A stretch of 64,000 nucleotides of DNA from Beta vulgaris subsp. vulgaris. Its lineage: Eukaryota > Streptophyta > Magnoliopsida > Caryophyllales > Amaranthaceae. Where the stretch lies: contig NC_079210.1 in the NCBI RefSeq assembly GCF_026745355.1, forward strand, positions 26,898,529-26,962,528. The letters run 5' to 3'. The position numbers were made by a program, and so were the translations under genes. Of this stretch, positions 52,899-64,000 are shown piece after piece (the first letter of the stretch is position 1; every line of letters begins with the position of its first letter). The notes below the pieces were generated by a model that was not told the origin of the DNA, searched no databases, and was given only the letters and a program-made list of their open reading frames with translations.

Positions 52899-55601
52899 GT
52901 CCAAAGTCACCTCACTAATAAAGCTTTCAATTAACGGCTCGAACTCCTCGAATTTTCTTTTTTTGTCACAAACCAGAACTTGGATAATTACACGCTTGGG
53001 CCTAGGTGGGCAACCCACAGCGCGTCTTTGTGGGCCCATCACAGGTGAAGCAGGGTCATCCAGATCATTAAAAGAAGTGGGCTTAACTATAGCGTCTTTT
53101 CCAGAAGATGGGCTAACATCCATAGTGGGCTTAGAAGGGCTTACCTTAAACTTGTCTTTTTTATTTCCAACCGCAACAGTAATTTTTTTGGGCTCCATCG
53201 CTGACTTCTCAAGCTTCTCCTGAATTTCAAGATTTTCGTCTTTGGGCTTTGTCTCCTCCACTGTAGAAATTTTGTCCGTAATTTGCAGTACAGGAACATC
53301 TACTAACTTATTATTGTGATTTGTCGCAGCTTCCAAAACTTTGGATAGTTCATCAAACTTTCTTTTCCCAGTTAATTTTCCTTCTTCAGCTTTCTTCTCC
53401 ATTATTGGAGTTTGATAGTTCTGCTAACAAGGGAAAATTCGAAGATCGGCAAATTCCAATGCCGGAAGCCCTGCGACTGCGGAATGAAACAAACTCGATG
53501 ATCCCGTTTCCAAAGAAGAGTGAGACCCTGGGATAAGAAGAGGAGCTTGAGGAGAATGGGATGAGCTTTGCCCTTGCAGAAAATTTTGTAACTCTCCCCA
53601 ATCTATGGGATCACTGATAGAAAATGGTTCAGCAAGTGAGTCTCCTCTAAATAGCGCGTCTTCTGAGTTAGGAGCAAGTGAGTTTGCCCAGGAATTACCC
53701 ATGTCATTGTTGTTGACGTGGTCCATATTGTGCTCTTGGTGGAAAAAGTCAGAGTAGTCTTCAAATGGGACAGGTATATTGAATTGTATGTTATTATCTT
53801 CTGTAGTTTGAGAGTGATGTGGGGGTAAAGGTAAATGAGAAGGTTGGCTAATAGAGTTGGAGAAGTGAGGGGATGAGGTGTTAGATTCCATAGTGGCAGG
53901 TGGTATTTCATGTGAAGAGAGGAAGATAAAGTTTTAAATGAGGAGAGAGAGAGAAGAGCTATTTATGGTATTATGATTTAGGGGAAGAAATGACCCAATT
54001 TGATGTGGTTTTGCTAAGTGAAATGGGTTGGAATAATTAACTTGGGCATGGGGTGATTTAAAATGAGGAGAGAGAAAGTTCCTGAGCTTAAACCCAGATA
54101 TGCCAATCCTTTCAGTCGACTTCTTTGATGAATTACCAGAGAAATGTAGCTCATTAAATGCATCTGAAATCTTCCTGCGAGATTTACTTCGGGTTTTCTT
54201 AAATCTTGGCATTTTAATTAAAATGACCCCCTTGCCCTTGTCTTTTAACGAGCCTTGAACATGAGGGGGGGGGGGGCTACTCTGGGCCCGAATTCCTGCC
54301 CAGTCCAGATGTTGGGTTCACCTTCAAGACGTAGCTGCCGTGGCCCATGTGATGTGGGTCTCGCAGATGGGCCTGACTTTCCGCTTTCATTACTATCTGC
54401 TCGATTCGCTTGTGTTTCATGATCTGATGACGCATTCTGCATTTCTTCATCATTCAAGTTATTTGCGTCATCTCCTCCACTATCGTTATCGGAGCTACTA
54501 CTTGATGAATTAACCATTGGCGTCCTCCTAGGTTCATCCAACTTGACAATTGTAGTCATGAATTCGGGGGAGTGGGGTAGACCAATTATTCTGTTTGAAT
54601 ACAGAGATGCGTTTGGACTCCCGAACATCACCGGAGAATCCGGAATACTTGCATTTGAGATGGCTTTTTCTATAGATTTTTTGCTTTTTCCCAAGGTAAA
54701 GAACATAGAGAGCTCTTATGACCTATTATCCCACATCTCTTGCAGAAAATATAGACTCCTTCATATCTGAGATCAATCCAAATTGATCTGCCCTATTGCA
54801 TTTCAAGATACATCCCTGGAATTAAAGGAGACTTTACTTTGATCCATACCAATGCTCTACAGTGCTTCTTGAGACCAAGTTGTCCAGATGCTTCATCATA
54901 ATAGAGAACTTTCCCTATACGAGAGAAAATTAGATTTGCTAGCGACTTGGAGCATATAACTAGAGGAAGGCCCTCTATTTTAATCCATAAGGCCGATTAC
55001 GAAAAATTAAAGGACTTGAAGGATTCTAGAGGTTTCCAAGCTTTTATGATGAGAAGAGCTCCTTTGAAATTCATGGTATCATAAAGACCTAAATATCTGA
55101 CCTATCTTGCATCTCACGGCAGTGGAAGAAGAATAGATTACCCTCTTTCTTGACCGTTATGCGGCCTCTTGTGAACCATGAATCCACCCAATCTTGCACC
55201 TGCCTGAGTGTGAAGTCTCGTTGGTCGAGAAATTTACCCATTAGTACTAATGAAACATCAAAAGGGTGATTACTGAAATGCTCTAAAGGTTTTTTGAGCA
55301 TAGGACCTTGCTTCCTATGCCAAACCACGAAGTTGGAGGTAGATTGGGACTGCTCCATATCGAACTAAAACTTACAAGGATTGAACCATGGGTGAGCACA
55401 AAGAAAAGAATAAATTTTTTTAATAGATCAATTATTGAACTTAATTTGATTCGGAATAGCACAGGAGATGAATGAAGAAAATAACTAGTTGAAACATGGA
55501 GGGAGTGATAGGAGAAAATAAAAACTATAGAGAGAGAAAGTGAGTGTGATATAGAGAGAGAAACTCTCGAAAAAATTCTTTGTACATTACGTTTTGTTCC
55601 C
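52899..55601 (-). pseudogene. LINE ORF1 and 5' end, duplicate copy
   Basis: The ORF1 start is at 55358 (MEQSQSTSNFVVWH). A one-base loss near 55093 ends the first frame early in this copy only. The Ser/Asp-rich part is at 54706-54245, the next at 53891-53424, and the C-terminal Lys-rich part at 53402-52881, which is open here but interrupted in copy 1. ORF2 is absent because the copied unit begins inside the end of ORF1. Confidence 0.88.
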
Positions 55602-56074
55602 CATTACAACCTTTAATGAGTCATATGATTCGTTTGCATGTATAGCTACCTAATGTGGAGAGATGATACAAGCCTATGGACTAACTTGGTTAAGTGGAGC
55701 AATTGAGTGTTATAAATCACCCTTCAAACACATGAGTGTGAGAGTTAGGAAAGGTACTGTGGATGGATAGAAGCAATCATTTTAACTACTTGGAGAGTGT
55801 TCTACAAACAAGTGGAGAATCCCCTAGTGAGATCCTTCTCATTGATTTGTAGTGCATAAGTAGTGGCTTCTCTTGATTCTTATCCCTGATTGGTACTTCT
55901 TGTTGAGCTTTACATATTATGATTTGTGGCGTGCTTGGATTCGATCTATCGTCACCTAAGTATTCCTTTTTGCACAAATTCTATGATGGGGTGAAACCAT
56001 TATTACTTCCTTGAACTCTTGGTTTTTAGATAGGTTTTGCTTCGATACAAGCAAAAATCTAGCTTGAGGGAGTT

Positions 56075-57531
56075 TGATATGTCTATTTTATGTAGAGTTT
56101 TTCCCCAATCCATCATGATTTATTGGTCTTAATTGCGCTATTCAGCGCCATTTTTAGTACTAATGTGCTCCTTGTAGTGTGTTTGTACTCTCAGATTGAT
56201 TATTGTAGGAATTAACATGTTTTGGTGCATTTCCTATTCTTTTATACCACTACCAGAGACGATGTATTTTTGAGAGCACGATCACTTTGCATGAGTTAGA
56301 TTCTAGGGTTCAAGAGCTTTCCAAGGAGTGGTCATTTGCTTAATTCCGACAACTAACGCAGAAGTTATGATATTTTGAAGATCGGATTTTGGGCTTCAAA
56401 AACTGATGACGGCCCGACCGGGCTACAACCGCCTGGGTTAGTCGGGCGACTTGACTTAGCCAAATTCAGAGAGTTGAAAGAAGCCAGAGAATTTTAGTTG
56501 CGGGCCGACCGGGCTAAATCCGCCCAGGTTAGTCGGGGGAGACGAGAACAAGTGAAATTGAAGAAGCTGGAATCCGCCCGGTCGGGCGCGACGAATCAAT
56601 TGAATACCTGACGACCGCCCGGGTTGGTCGGGCGGGAGCTTTTAAGGCATTTTTTGAGCGTGTGTTGCGCCAGTTTTTGATGGATATATAAATAATTATC
56701 TTTTCAGAATTAAAAGAGGATGTTTTATTATTAGAGTGTCGACTTTTAGTTTCTAAGCACTTTTTATTTACCTAAGAACCTTAGTATTAATATTTCTCAT
56801 TTTGATTAATTGAACTTTCAATAGAAGTGTGGATTTCTGAAGATTGTTTCTACAATTGTTATTATTTCTCTTCCCTTATTATTCTTGTTTAGTTCTTACT
56901 ATTTATTCATCATGTTTATTTATTTCACAATGAGTATGTTTGTTTCAAATATGATTGAGTAGTCTATTTCTAGGGTTTAGGGGATCCATGATCAATTATG
57001 AAGGGATGTTTATTATAAAGTATTGATACTTGATGATGTTTGTTGATTCCTATTGAATGTATCATCTCTATTCAATCTAATTTGGCCAGATTTGATTGAT
57101 GTAGTATTGCAATATTAGGTAATGCACAGAGAGGTATAAACTTGATATTAAGGCTAGTTTCAATAGGTAAATTGTATTAATAAATTGTGAGAGCCTATTA
57201 ATATCATTCTATGGTTGATTTCGATTCAAGAGAACAAATCAACCTGTTTAGCTGCATTATTAATTATTGATTGTTGTGTTTCATCCTGGATTATTGTTCG
57301 TTGGTGAACCCATACCCTATGCTCTTTATTATTGATATTCTTGATTTAGTTATTGTCCAGTTTATCGTAATAACCAACAACACTAGTTTCCTATAATCTA
57401 GATTTGATCGATAATTAGGAAAAGAACACTGTTTTTCCCTGTGGATTCGACCCTACTTCCTTGACTATTATTTGTTAGAGGACTTTAGGATTACTTTTGA
57501 TTTGGCGATATGAGTTTAGCCTGTCAGGGAG
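56075..57531 (+). repeat. Athila 3' LTR, duplicate copy
   Basis: Same start (TGATATG after AGGGAGTT) and same end block as 35073-36543. A 28-bp stretch with TCCGGCGAAATCCGCCCGG in copy 1 (about 35613-35640) is missing here, probably by slippage between similar GCCCGG words. Confidence 0.8.
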
Positions 57532-58929
57532 ACACGATTATGCGTCTACAGAAGCCGCCACTTCGACGGAGGTTTTCAAAACCGAAAGTCAAAGTACATG
57601 TGTTGGGATGGAGAATCATTTCAGATTCCCTGCAATCCAAAATCATTCTTTTACGTTTGTAATCGTAAAACAAGCAAAAGATTCAGGAACAAACATATGT
57701 AGAACAATGGCGTAAAATATGAATCTTGCATAAATGAAATGATATAAAAGGAAAGTGAATCATGAGCTATTTTTTGGTCTGGTTCATGTCGGCAGAGGGC
57801 TACTTTGGTCCCGCTCCAGGGCCGTGTTACGATGTGTAGAGCTACTTTGGTTCTGCTATAGAGCATAGAGCTACTTTGCTCCCGCTAGAAAGCATTGATG
57901 ATGTGCAGAGCTACTTTGGTCTCGCTTTAGGGCAAAGAGTTACTTTGGTCCCACTCCAGGGGATAGATATAATTTGGTCCCACTCCAGGGAATTGATTAT
58001 GGTCTGTAGACCTAACGGTGTGTTTTCCGCTGTTAATTTTCTTGAGTACTTGTTGTCTCTTGAGCAACGTATGGCGAAATTTTGTGTAGAGTATCGCATG
58101 TTGGAAAAATGGCAAAATTGTATTTTTGCACGGATTTGAAAATTCGTTAATTTGTCGTGCGTAATGTCACAACGAACATTTGAATTCATTTGGAATAAGT
58201 GTGTGGGTTCCACTTGGCTAGGAAGCCCCCAAGCGCTATACAGGCTTGTGCATCGGATGCACAGGACTGCGCTTGGTGTGGCGTACTACACTTGGCGTAG
58301 AGGTGCGTGTTAGTTGCCGGTGTTGTCGGTGCGCTTGGTGCAAGGGGTGCTTGGAGCGCAGGTCTTCAAATGACCTTAAAACACAAGGGCACCCCTCTTT
58401 CTTCCCCATTTCGCTCTTTTTTTTGTCGCTCTCCTCTCATACTTCAAGAGGGTTTGGAGTGAAAATTCTTCGACCCGTAATATCATGATTTCATTATTCA
58501 TTCTCGGCAAAAATATTGCTTAGCTCATGACTAAAAAACAGGAGCAACATAGTTTAACCTGCGATAGTAGGGGTGTAGACTTGTTTTTATTTCGCCTACG
58601 CGGTGTGAGCGCGTATTATATTCGACTACCTCATTGTTATGTTTTTTTTGAAGATTATTGTGTAAGAAGTCGCCAACAATTCTTTTTAGGAAGAATCATA
58701 AACCTAATTGGATATGGGACATCGTAGGGACAAATTAGGGACTTATCCAATGTAGTTTTCTCCGTCATGACTCCATTGATGGTCAAAGTGAACCAAAGAT
58801 TGCGTTTGGGGGAGGGGGTTGAGAGTACAATGCAGTCAAGAACCATATTGTATATTGATGACCTCTATTAAATATTAATTCATTACCGATTTTATGCCAA
58901 AGAACAATCATATAATGTTTTTATACACC
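57532..58929. other. Duplicate of the region after the Athila LTR
   Basis: It contains the second copy of the GCTACTTTGGTCCC array (57790-57990) and the GCGCTTGGTG tract. 58640-58690 includes about 45 bp (AAGATTATTGTGTAAGAAGT...) missing from copy 1 near 37665. No supported gene. Confidence 0.6.
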
Positions 58930-59712
58930 GGATTAAGCACAGCGAAAAAGACTCTGGTCGAGATAACCCGGACTATTACCATCACACTCACCGAACTACA
59001 TCGGAGATGTGGAACTCAATTCCCGATTCTATTCAAATTGTTTCATTACAACAATGCTCTGATTCTCATACTCTATTCTCATAAATTTCTATAGAATATC
59101 CGGCAGAATTTCCTTTGAAAATAGAACAACGCTTAAGCGAGAAATAATTTAAACCTATTTCCAATATCAATAAGCAAAGTACTCCAAGCTCAACAACCTC
59201 AACGCTTTCGCGGAGCAATAACCAACAGAGAATCATGAGCACTAGCTAGCAGTTCTTAAATACAGAATTATGTCACATCTAATTTAATTACTAAATATTA
59301 TAACGTCGAATGTCCTCACTTCGATAACAACTATAACACTACTTCAGCTCGTATTTGCTTCAACTTGCAAAAGGTTAACTTACGGCTTCAGCCTGAAACA
59401 TTTAGGGAAACTGCCACCTACCAAGTGACAGGCCACAAAAATGACAAAACAACATTTACACATCAGCAAAGCGATAGTACTAACCCGTAAATAAGAGTAA
59501 CACATGCTTTGGTTGTTTTTACTTGAGAACGACTCTCACACAATCAACATAAGTTCAACAATCATACCAATCATAGCATGCTTAGCAGCAATATTCTTGT
59601 TGAACATACATATTACATTTCCAATTCCACATTTCATAATACATTATCAATCACATGGTAACAAACACAACAAGGTGACTCTCAACACTGACATGTTTCT
59701 ATATTCTCATTT
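58930..59712. repeat. Second copy of 783-bp LTR segment, with the CACTA 1 empty site
   Basis: It matches 42791-43541 joined to 52863-52894. In the first ~210 bp I count about five differences by eye. The uninterrupted GGTGACTCTCAAC at 59675-59687 shows the state before CACTA 1 entered. Confidence 0.93.
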
Positions 59713-62700
59713 AATCGACCTTTCAACTTACCACGATTCCGTAATTGGAATTTGAGGTCACCAACTTTGATATAAGCAATATACTTTAGTTCCTTTAATT
59801 GATTTCTTATCAAAATCCAAACTTTTGCTTTCATACTCTATCAATCATTCCCTTATCAGAATCCAATATCAAAATAACTTACCACCATATGATTCCTTAT
59901 CGGGAATCCAATTTCGATATAACTTTTATAATTTGAGATAACTTTCTTTTAACCAGGGGAAAGAGAATGCGGCGGAGGAGACAAAGCTTACACTCCGACA
60001 GTGGGGGGTCGTCACCCAACCATTCGCTTTACTTTTGGCCAATAACCGCGACTAGTCCGGAGTACATATTTTCGCTGATTTCATCAGCCATCCACAAGAT
60101 TCACATTACCTGATATAACACCCGATTATCGCCCAACAAAGCAATGGACAGGTTTCCCTGTGGGGCCCCCAAGGTTCACAATCCATGGGGCACTGTCCAT
60201 GTCACCTCATCCGTCGACTCAGACAAGGCTACTTTCCCCTTTCAGATTCCTTTCGATTATCGTTCACAACACAATCACATCATTCATATAACTCAATCAA
60301 TAATTTAGTAATCCTTAATAACGATCTTTGAATAACGAACCAAACCAAGTGATTTCAGTCGTAGATAACCATAATCATTTAACATATAACTCTTATAAAT
60401 ACATATTTCAAATCGATACATATATGTTTTTCAATTCCAATTCCAATCATTAAGCTTGTGAGCCACAACTGGTAGCAATTAATCATGTCAATAAAAGAAA
60501 TATCCATAACAATATCACTCGGTCTCTCAGTTAGAATTAACTAATGAGAGTTATCAAGCCAATTCCACACAACACTTGCCTTTGCATATATATAGTTCAT
60601 ACTACTTCTCTTTTCATACATATCAATCTATATTCATCTTGATAATAGTATTCGTTATCAAGTCTTGACAACACTTACCATACATATGTCTCTCTCTTAG
60701 AATTAACTAAGGATAGCTACTGAACCACTTACGCTCTAACTCATACTCTTGTATATAATTAGTTTATACCCGTTTACACTTCATGACTATTAATCGACAT
60801 TTAACTCAACAATGATAACAACCGTTATCATGCACCAACAGAAAAAAAATTACAGTAAGTCTCTCTCTTACAATTAACTAAGGAGAATTAACTTAAACAC
60901 CACTCTCAAGGTTCATTAATCCAAAGTTGATTGATGAAAACAATTAGATATGTTTCATACTATAGCATTTGTTGAATTCCAAATAACAGATTCAATAACA
61001 AAATCAATCCACAGGACATACTCATAACCATATAAAGCAATCTTCCACACTCTAGTTGGATTACACGACCATATGACCAGGCTACGTGGAGGTAATCTAC
61101 GAACTTATATTCATTTAAGTGATCTCATAAACCAACTTAGTTTTGTGGATTCTAATTAATCAACATCACTTTATTCTATTAAGTCGTTTATAAGGTATTT
61201 CTTCATCATATTTACTCGAATATATTAGTAGATCAAACTCATAATAGAGTTTACTTCTAACAATCTTGATATTATCACCACTATACGAATCCTTTTCCTT
61301 TCTTTAGTTAACTAAACTTACATAACTAACTCATAGCTTTCTAGTTCTATTAACTTCAATGACTCACATAACTCAACTTATTCAATTACCTTAGTTAACA
61401 ATCATCAACCCCACAACAATAATGATATTCGGGAACTATCCCCATTGATTTCTAAAAAAATAAAACAATTCGACTAACTTAGTTAATACAAATCATTCCA
61501 TAAATCTAAACGACAATCTCTAATCGATTTATCCACTTCCATAACTCACTATTCACCGTAAACTAGAGCAAAGTTTATAATAATCAAACTAAACTAACAA
61601 AACAAACATACAAAACAAAGTTAAGTGGATTGCAGAATCATAACCAAGATATGTGACATTAACCTTATGAACATAACTTGTTAATTCTAGTCCAACAACA
61701 TAATAATAACAACAAAACCGATAATAACAACAATAACCACACAACACAAACCACCATAACAACAACTACCACAACAACTATCAAAAACAACACATCAACA
61801 ATAACAACAATACGTCCCCACCACCAACGACAACAATATGACAACAACAAGATACCACAACAACAATCACCACCACAACATAATTCAATCAGCTATAATT
61901 TCATAATAGATATACTAATCAGAATTCTAAACTCTAAATTATACATAACCCAATTTAAAATGGAGGTATGAAAGGTTAGTACCGACAACAGCAGCACCAC
62001 CATCTCATGGTGCGAAGACCAAAGCCACGGCGGCAGGACAGCAAAACGAGCAGCGAAGAATAGGGGACAGAGAGGTTGAGGGGGTTTCGAAGCTTCTGCA
62101 CAGCGACGGGCACCGATAAGCGGCAGAGGAGAGAGAAAAGTGACGTCGAGCCACGACACCTGCAGCGAAACACGCGGTGGCAGCAACAATAACACCGCAA
62201 CACCACAACCGCCTTGCGCTGCAGAGAACGGAGAAGAGAGAGAGAAAGTAGAGAGTTGTAGGGGCGGCAGCCGACAAGCTCCGGCGAGCTTCAGCAGCAA
62301 TACAGGAAGAAGGAGATGCGAATGGTGATTTCACGGCAGCAGAGGGTTTATGGGGTTGGGGTTCTTGGGTTTCTTCGAGCAGAGGAATGGCAAGAGGGAG
62401 AAAGAGTGAGGGTTTGATTTGAGTGAAAAAAAAAAATGCCGACAAAACGAATTAAGGGTGTGTGGGTTTTACTCATTAATCAACAACATAAAGGAAGGAA
62501 GGGAACCCGACTTTGGTTTTCTAATCGGGTAAATAAATATCAAAAAAAAAAATTCCTTATTAAACGTAATATATAAAATAATATAATAATAACTCCATAG
62601 AATTAATATAACAAATATATTACAAGAACGATAAATAAAATTCATACTCCATAACTCAAATAAAATAAGATTTTCGGAACATAATTAACTTAATAATTAT

Positions 62701-62743
62701 AATTAGCTTTTAAATAAACACTCTTAAAAACAGGGCTATTACA
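59713..62743. other. Remaining right part of the solo LTR
   Basis: AT-rich, with (A/C)AACAACAAC microsatellite at 61697-61880 and a GA-rich stretch at 62100-62260. TCTCTCTCTTA(G/C)AATTAACTAA(G/C)G-type words recur at about 60532, 60690 and 60863. Open frames here are short or low-complexity and not supported as genes. Confidence 0.6.
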
Positions 62744-63060
62744 TTGGGTGCAGGTGATCTTAGGCGTAGTATGGAGAGCATGAGATGGCGTGTGATCTTT
62801 GTCAGCTGAGGAAATTAGTTAGAGAAATTGGAGGTTAAGCGGTGGGGTTTAATTAGGTCGTGTGTTAGTTCATCCTCTTGTGTGTTGTTAGGGAGGTTGA
62901 GTTATAAAGTGTAGGTAGGTATAGGTTTTCAAAATATTTTTATTATAAAATATTTTAAAAAGATAGTTAGATAAAAGATATTTAAAAACAGTTTGGGAAA
63001 AGATTATTTTTGTAAAATATATTATATCAATAAAACTAATCAATATAATTAATTAACTAT
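62744..63060. other. DNA flanking the solo LTR
   Basis: It starts with the LTR TSD copy TTGGG. I see nothing further of note. Confidence 0.5.
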
Positions 63061-63062
63061 TA

Positions 63063-63271
63063 CTTCCCCCGTTTCAAATTAGTTGTGACACTTTTAAAAT
63101 CACGAATTTCTAGGAAATTGTTAGAGAGGTGAGACATAGAGAAAGAAAATAAAAGGGTCCCATGTGATAGGAGAAAGATAGAGAGAAGTTATTGCCCAAA
63201 ATGAAAGTGGCACAACTAAATTGAAACTTCCTAAAATAGAAAGCGCCACAACTAAATTGAAACGGAGGAAG
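63063..63271. mobile_element. Stowaway-like MITE (Tc1/mariner)
   Basis: About 27 bp of terminal inverted repeat: CTTCCCCCGTTTCAAATTAG at the left, CTTCCTCCGTTTCAATTTAG on the other strand at the right. It is flanked by TA (63061-63062 and 63272-63273). It is 209 bp with no coding capacity. The GTCCC, GGAG and TA features fit the Stowaway group, with a slightly variant CTTCC start. Confidence 0.85.
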
Positions 63272-63273
63272 TA

Positions 63274-64000
63274 ATAAAATTGGGCTAGAAAAGGGGTTTT
63301 TATATATTTGGCTTTCATAAAACTATTTTTAAATTTTTTTCGAAGATGGGCCTTTAAAAAAAGGTTACTTTAAAACGTTATAGAAAGTGGGCTTAGTAAA
63401 ACTAGTTATAAAAAAAGTTTTTAGGAAACGATTTGACAAAATGAGTTAGAAAATGTTTTTGGGCTTGAAACATTTTATTCAGGACTTTTTCTTTATTCTT
63501 TCCTCGATTCAGACTTATTGGAGCAGGGTATTAGTCATCATAGGGTACTAACTTTGACTGAGGTTTGGAAAACCGAAAGTCAAAGTATATGGTATCGGGA
63601 CGGAGAACGATTCTAAATTCTCTACAGTTTACAACTTATCTATATACCCCGACTCTGCAAAACAAAGTTAGTATGCAGGACAATAACTACAAGTAATCTG
63701 ATTACCTGCAGAAGAAGATGTTAGCAGATAGGTGCAAACAACTCAAATATGGAACATAATGATGCAATAATGCAAACTTAGACTTCCTAAGGTTGCATGA
63801 GATACTATGCAATGATTCATGTTCTGCAAAGCTATGGGATGGCACGTCATGCAAGGTTAGGGTTATGCAAGCCTGGAATGTATGAAATGCAATGCAAGGT
63901 CGGAGTTTTACAAGGCTGCAATACAATGTCAAGATTTTGCAAGGTTAGAGGACGTGTAGAATGATAGAATGATCAAGATTGAATAGAATCATTTTCGAAA
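63274..64000. other. Repeat-derived DNA at right edge
   Basis: 63560-63640 (GGAAAACCGAAAGTCAAAGT) resembles 36575-36660 and 57560-57650. 63790-63960 has several GCAAGGTT / GCAATG words. No supported ORF. Confidence 0.5.

Larger units (their letters stand above)
52899..58929. repeat. Segmental duplication unit, copy 2
   Basis: This copies 31893-37907 in the same orientation. At its left, 52895-52898 (CCAA) is not present in either parent and is probable filler. At its right, ATACACC of the unit joins GGATTAAGC of the LTR at a 4-bp ACAC overlap. It contains the 5' half of the LINE (52899-55601), the Athila 3' region and LTR, and the flank. Confidence 0.93.
42757..62743. mobile_element. Solo LTR (~3.8 kb without insertions), split by duplication and CACTA elements
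   Basis: The left end is TGTAAAAGCCC at 42757 and the right end GGGCTATTACA at 62743, a near-perfect inverted terminus pair with TG...CA ends. The flanking bases are ATGGG (42752-42756) and TTGGG (62744-62748), a 5-bp TSD with one change. No primer-binding site, polypurine tract or pol sequence lies at either side. The LTR sequence is 42757-43541 + 52863-52894 + 59713-62743. The intervening part consists of CACTA 1, a second copy of unit 31893-37907 and a second copy of 783 bp of the LTR. A 3-4 kb LTR of this kind is known from Tekay-like chromoviruses, but the lineage is inferred from the termini only. Confidence 0.7.

Noticed and set aside
52899..55601. Second independent insertion of the LINE
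   Set aside because: The similarity continues beyond the LINE 5' end and its TSD into Athila and flanking DNA, so this is a DNA duplication.
61678..61971. Asn/Thr-rich open frame
   Set aside because: It is an AAC microsatellite translated in frame.
1..64000. tRNA, rRNA or other structural RNA genes
   Set aside because: I saw no convincing cloverleaf, A/B box pair or rRNA segment while reading both strands; a covariance-model scan would be the proper test.

Overview
This window is plant nuclear DNA, almost certainly from a eudicot. It consists nearly entirely of nested transposable elements, and I find no intact host gene. The evidence is plant-specific: a Tat-lineage and an Athila-lineage Ty3/gypsy element, a plant L1-type LINE whose ORF2 ends in an RNase H domain, CACTA transposons, a Stowaway-type MITE, plant mobile domain (PMD) relics, and captured exons of SUMO-activating enzyme SAE1 and of a Nudix hydrolase. 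A species cannot be fixed from sequence alone.

Layout, left part. Positions 1-7685 hold the 5' portion of a degenerate minus-strand Tat element: 5' LTR, primer-binding site, gag, protease, RT/RNase H, a second RNase H and integrase. Downstream of pol, on the opposite (+) strand, is an intron-containing antisense ORF. This element sits next to the right part of a large LTR-like sequence (7686-13635), which is itself interrupted by a DNA element (A, about 8710-13346) bounded by AACTGAACTGAA arrays. Then come a CACTA element (13642-16708, TSD ACA) holding a one-ended piece of another CACTA family, and PMD gene relics (16787-19733).

Middle part. A 5'-truncated plus-strand Athila element (about 20160-36543) is interrupted by a full-length L1-type LINE on the minus strand (27634-34598, 14-bp TSD). 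A MULE-like element (B, 38174-42608, 10-bp TSD) follows. It shares an internal core with element A but has GGGTCGG arrays at its ends, and it carries a Nudix exon.

Right part. A solo LTR of about 3.8 kb (42757-62743, near-matching 5-bp TSD) was split twice. First, a local tandem duplication placed a second copy of 31893-37907 inside it (52899-58929), and duplicated 783 bp of the LTR. Second, a CACTA element (43542-52859, TSD ACT) carrying SAE1 exons entered the first LTR copy. The duplicated LTR segment preserves the empty site at 59675-59685. That CACTA holds a second CACTA (45241-50685, TSD ATA), which holds a third (47295-48760, TSD CCA). A Stowaway-like MITE (63063-63271) lies near the right edge.

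The relative order of events can be read from the nesting: Athila, then LINE, then tandem duplication, then CACTA 1, CACTA 2 and CACTA 4. The coding modules seen are for retrotransposition or are captured fragments, and all show stops, frameshifts or truncation. The region resembles heterochromatic repeat-on-repeat DNA.
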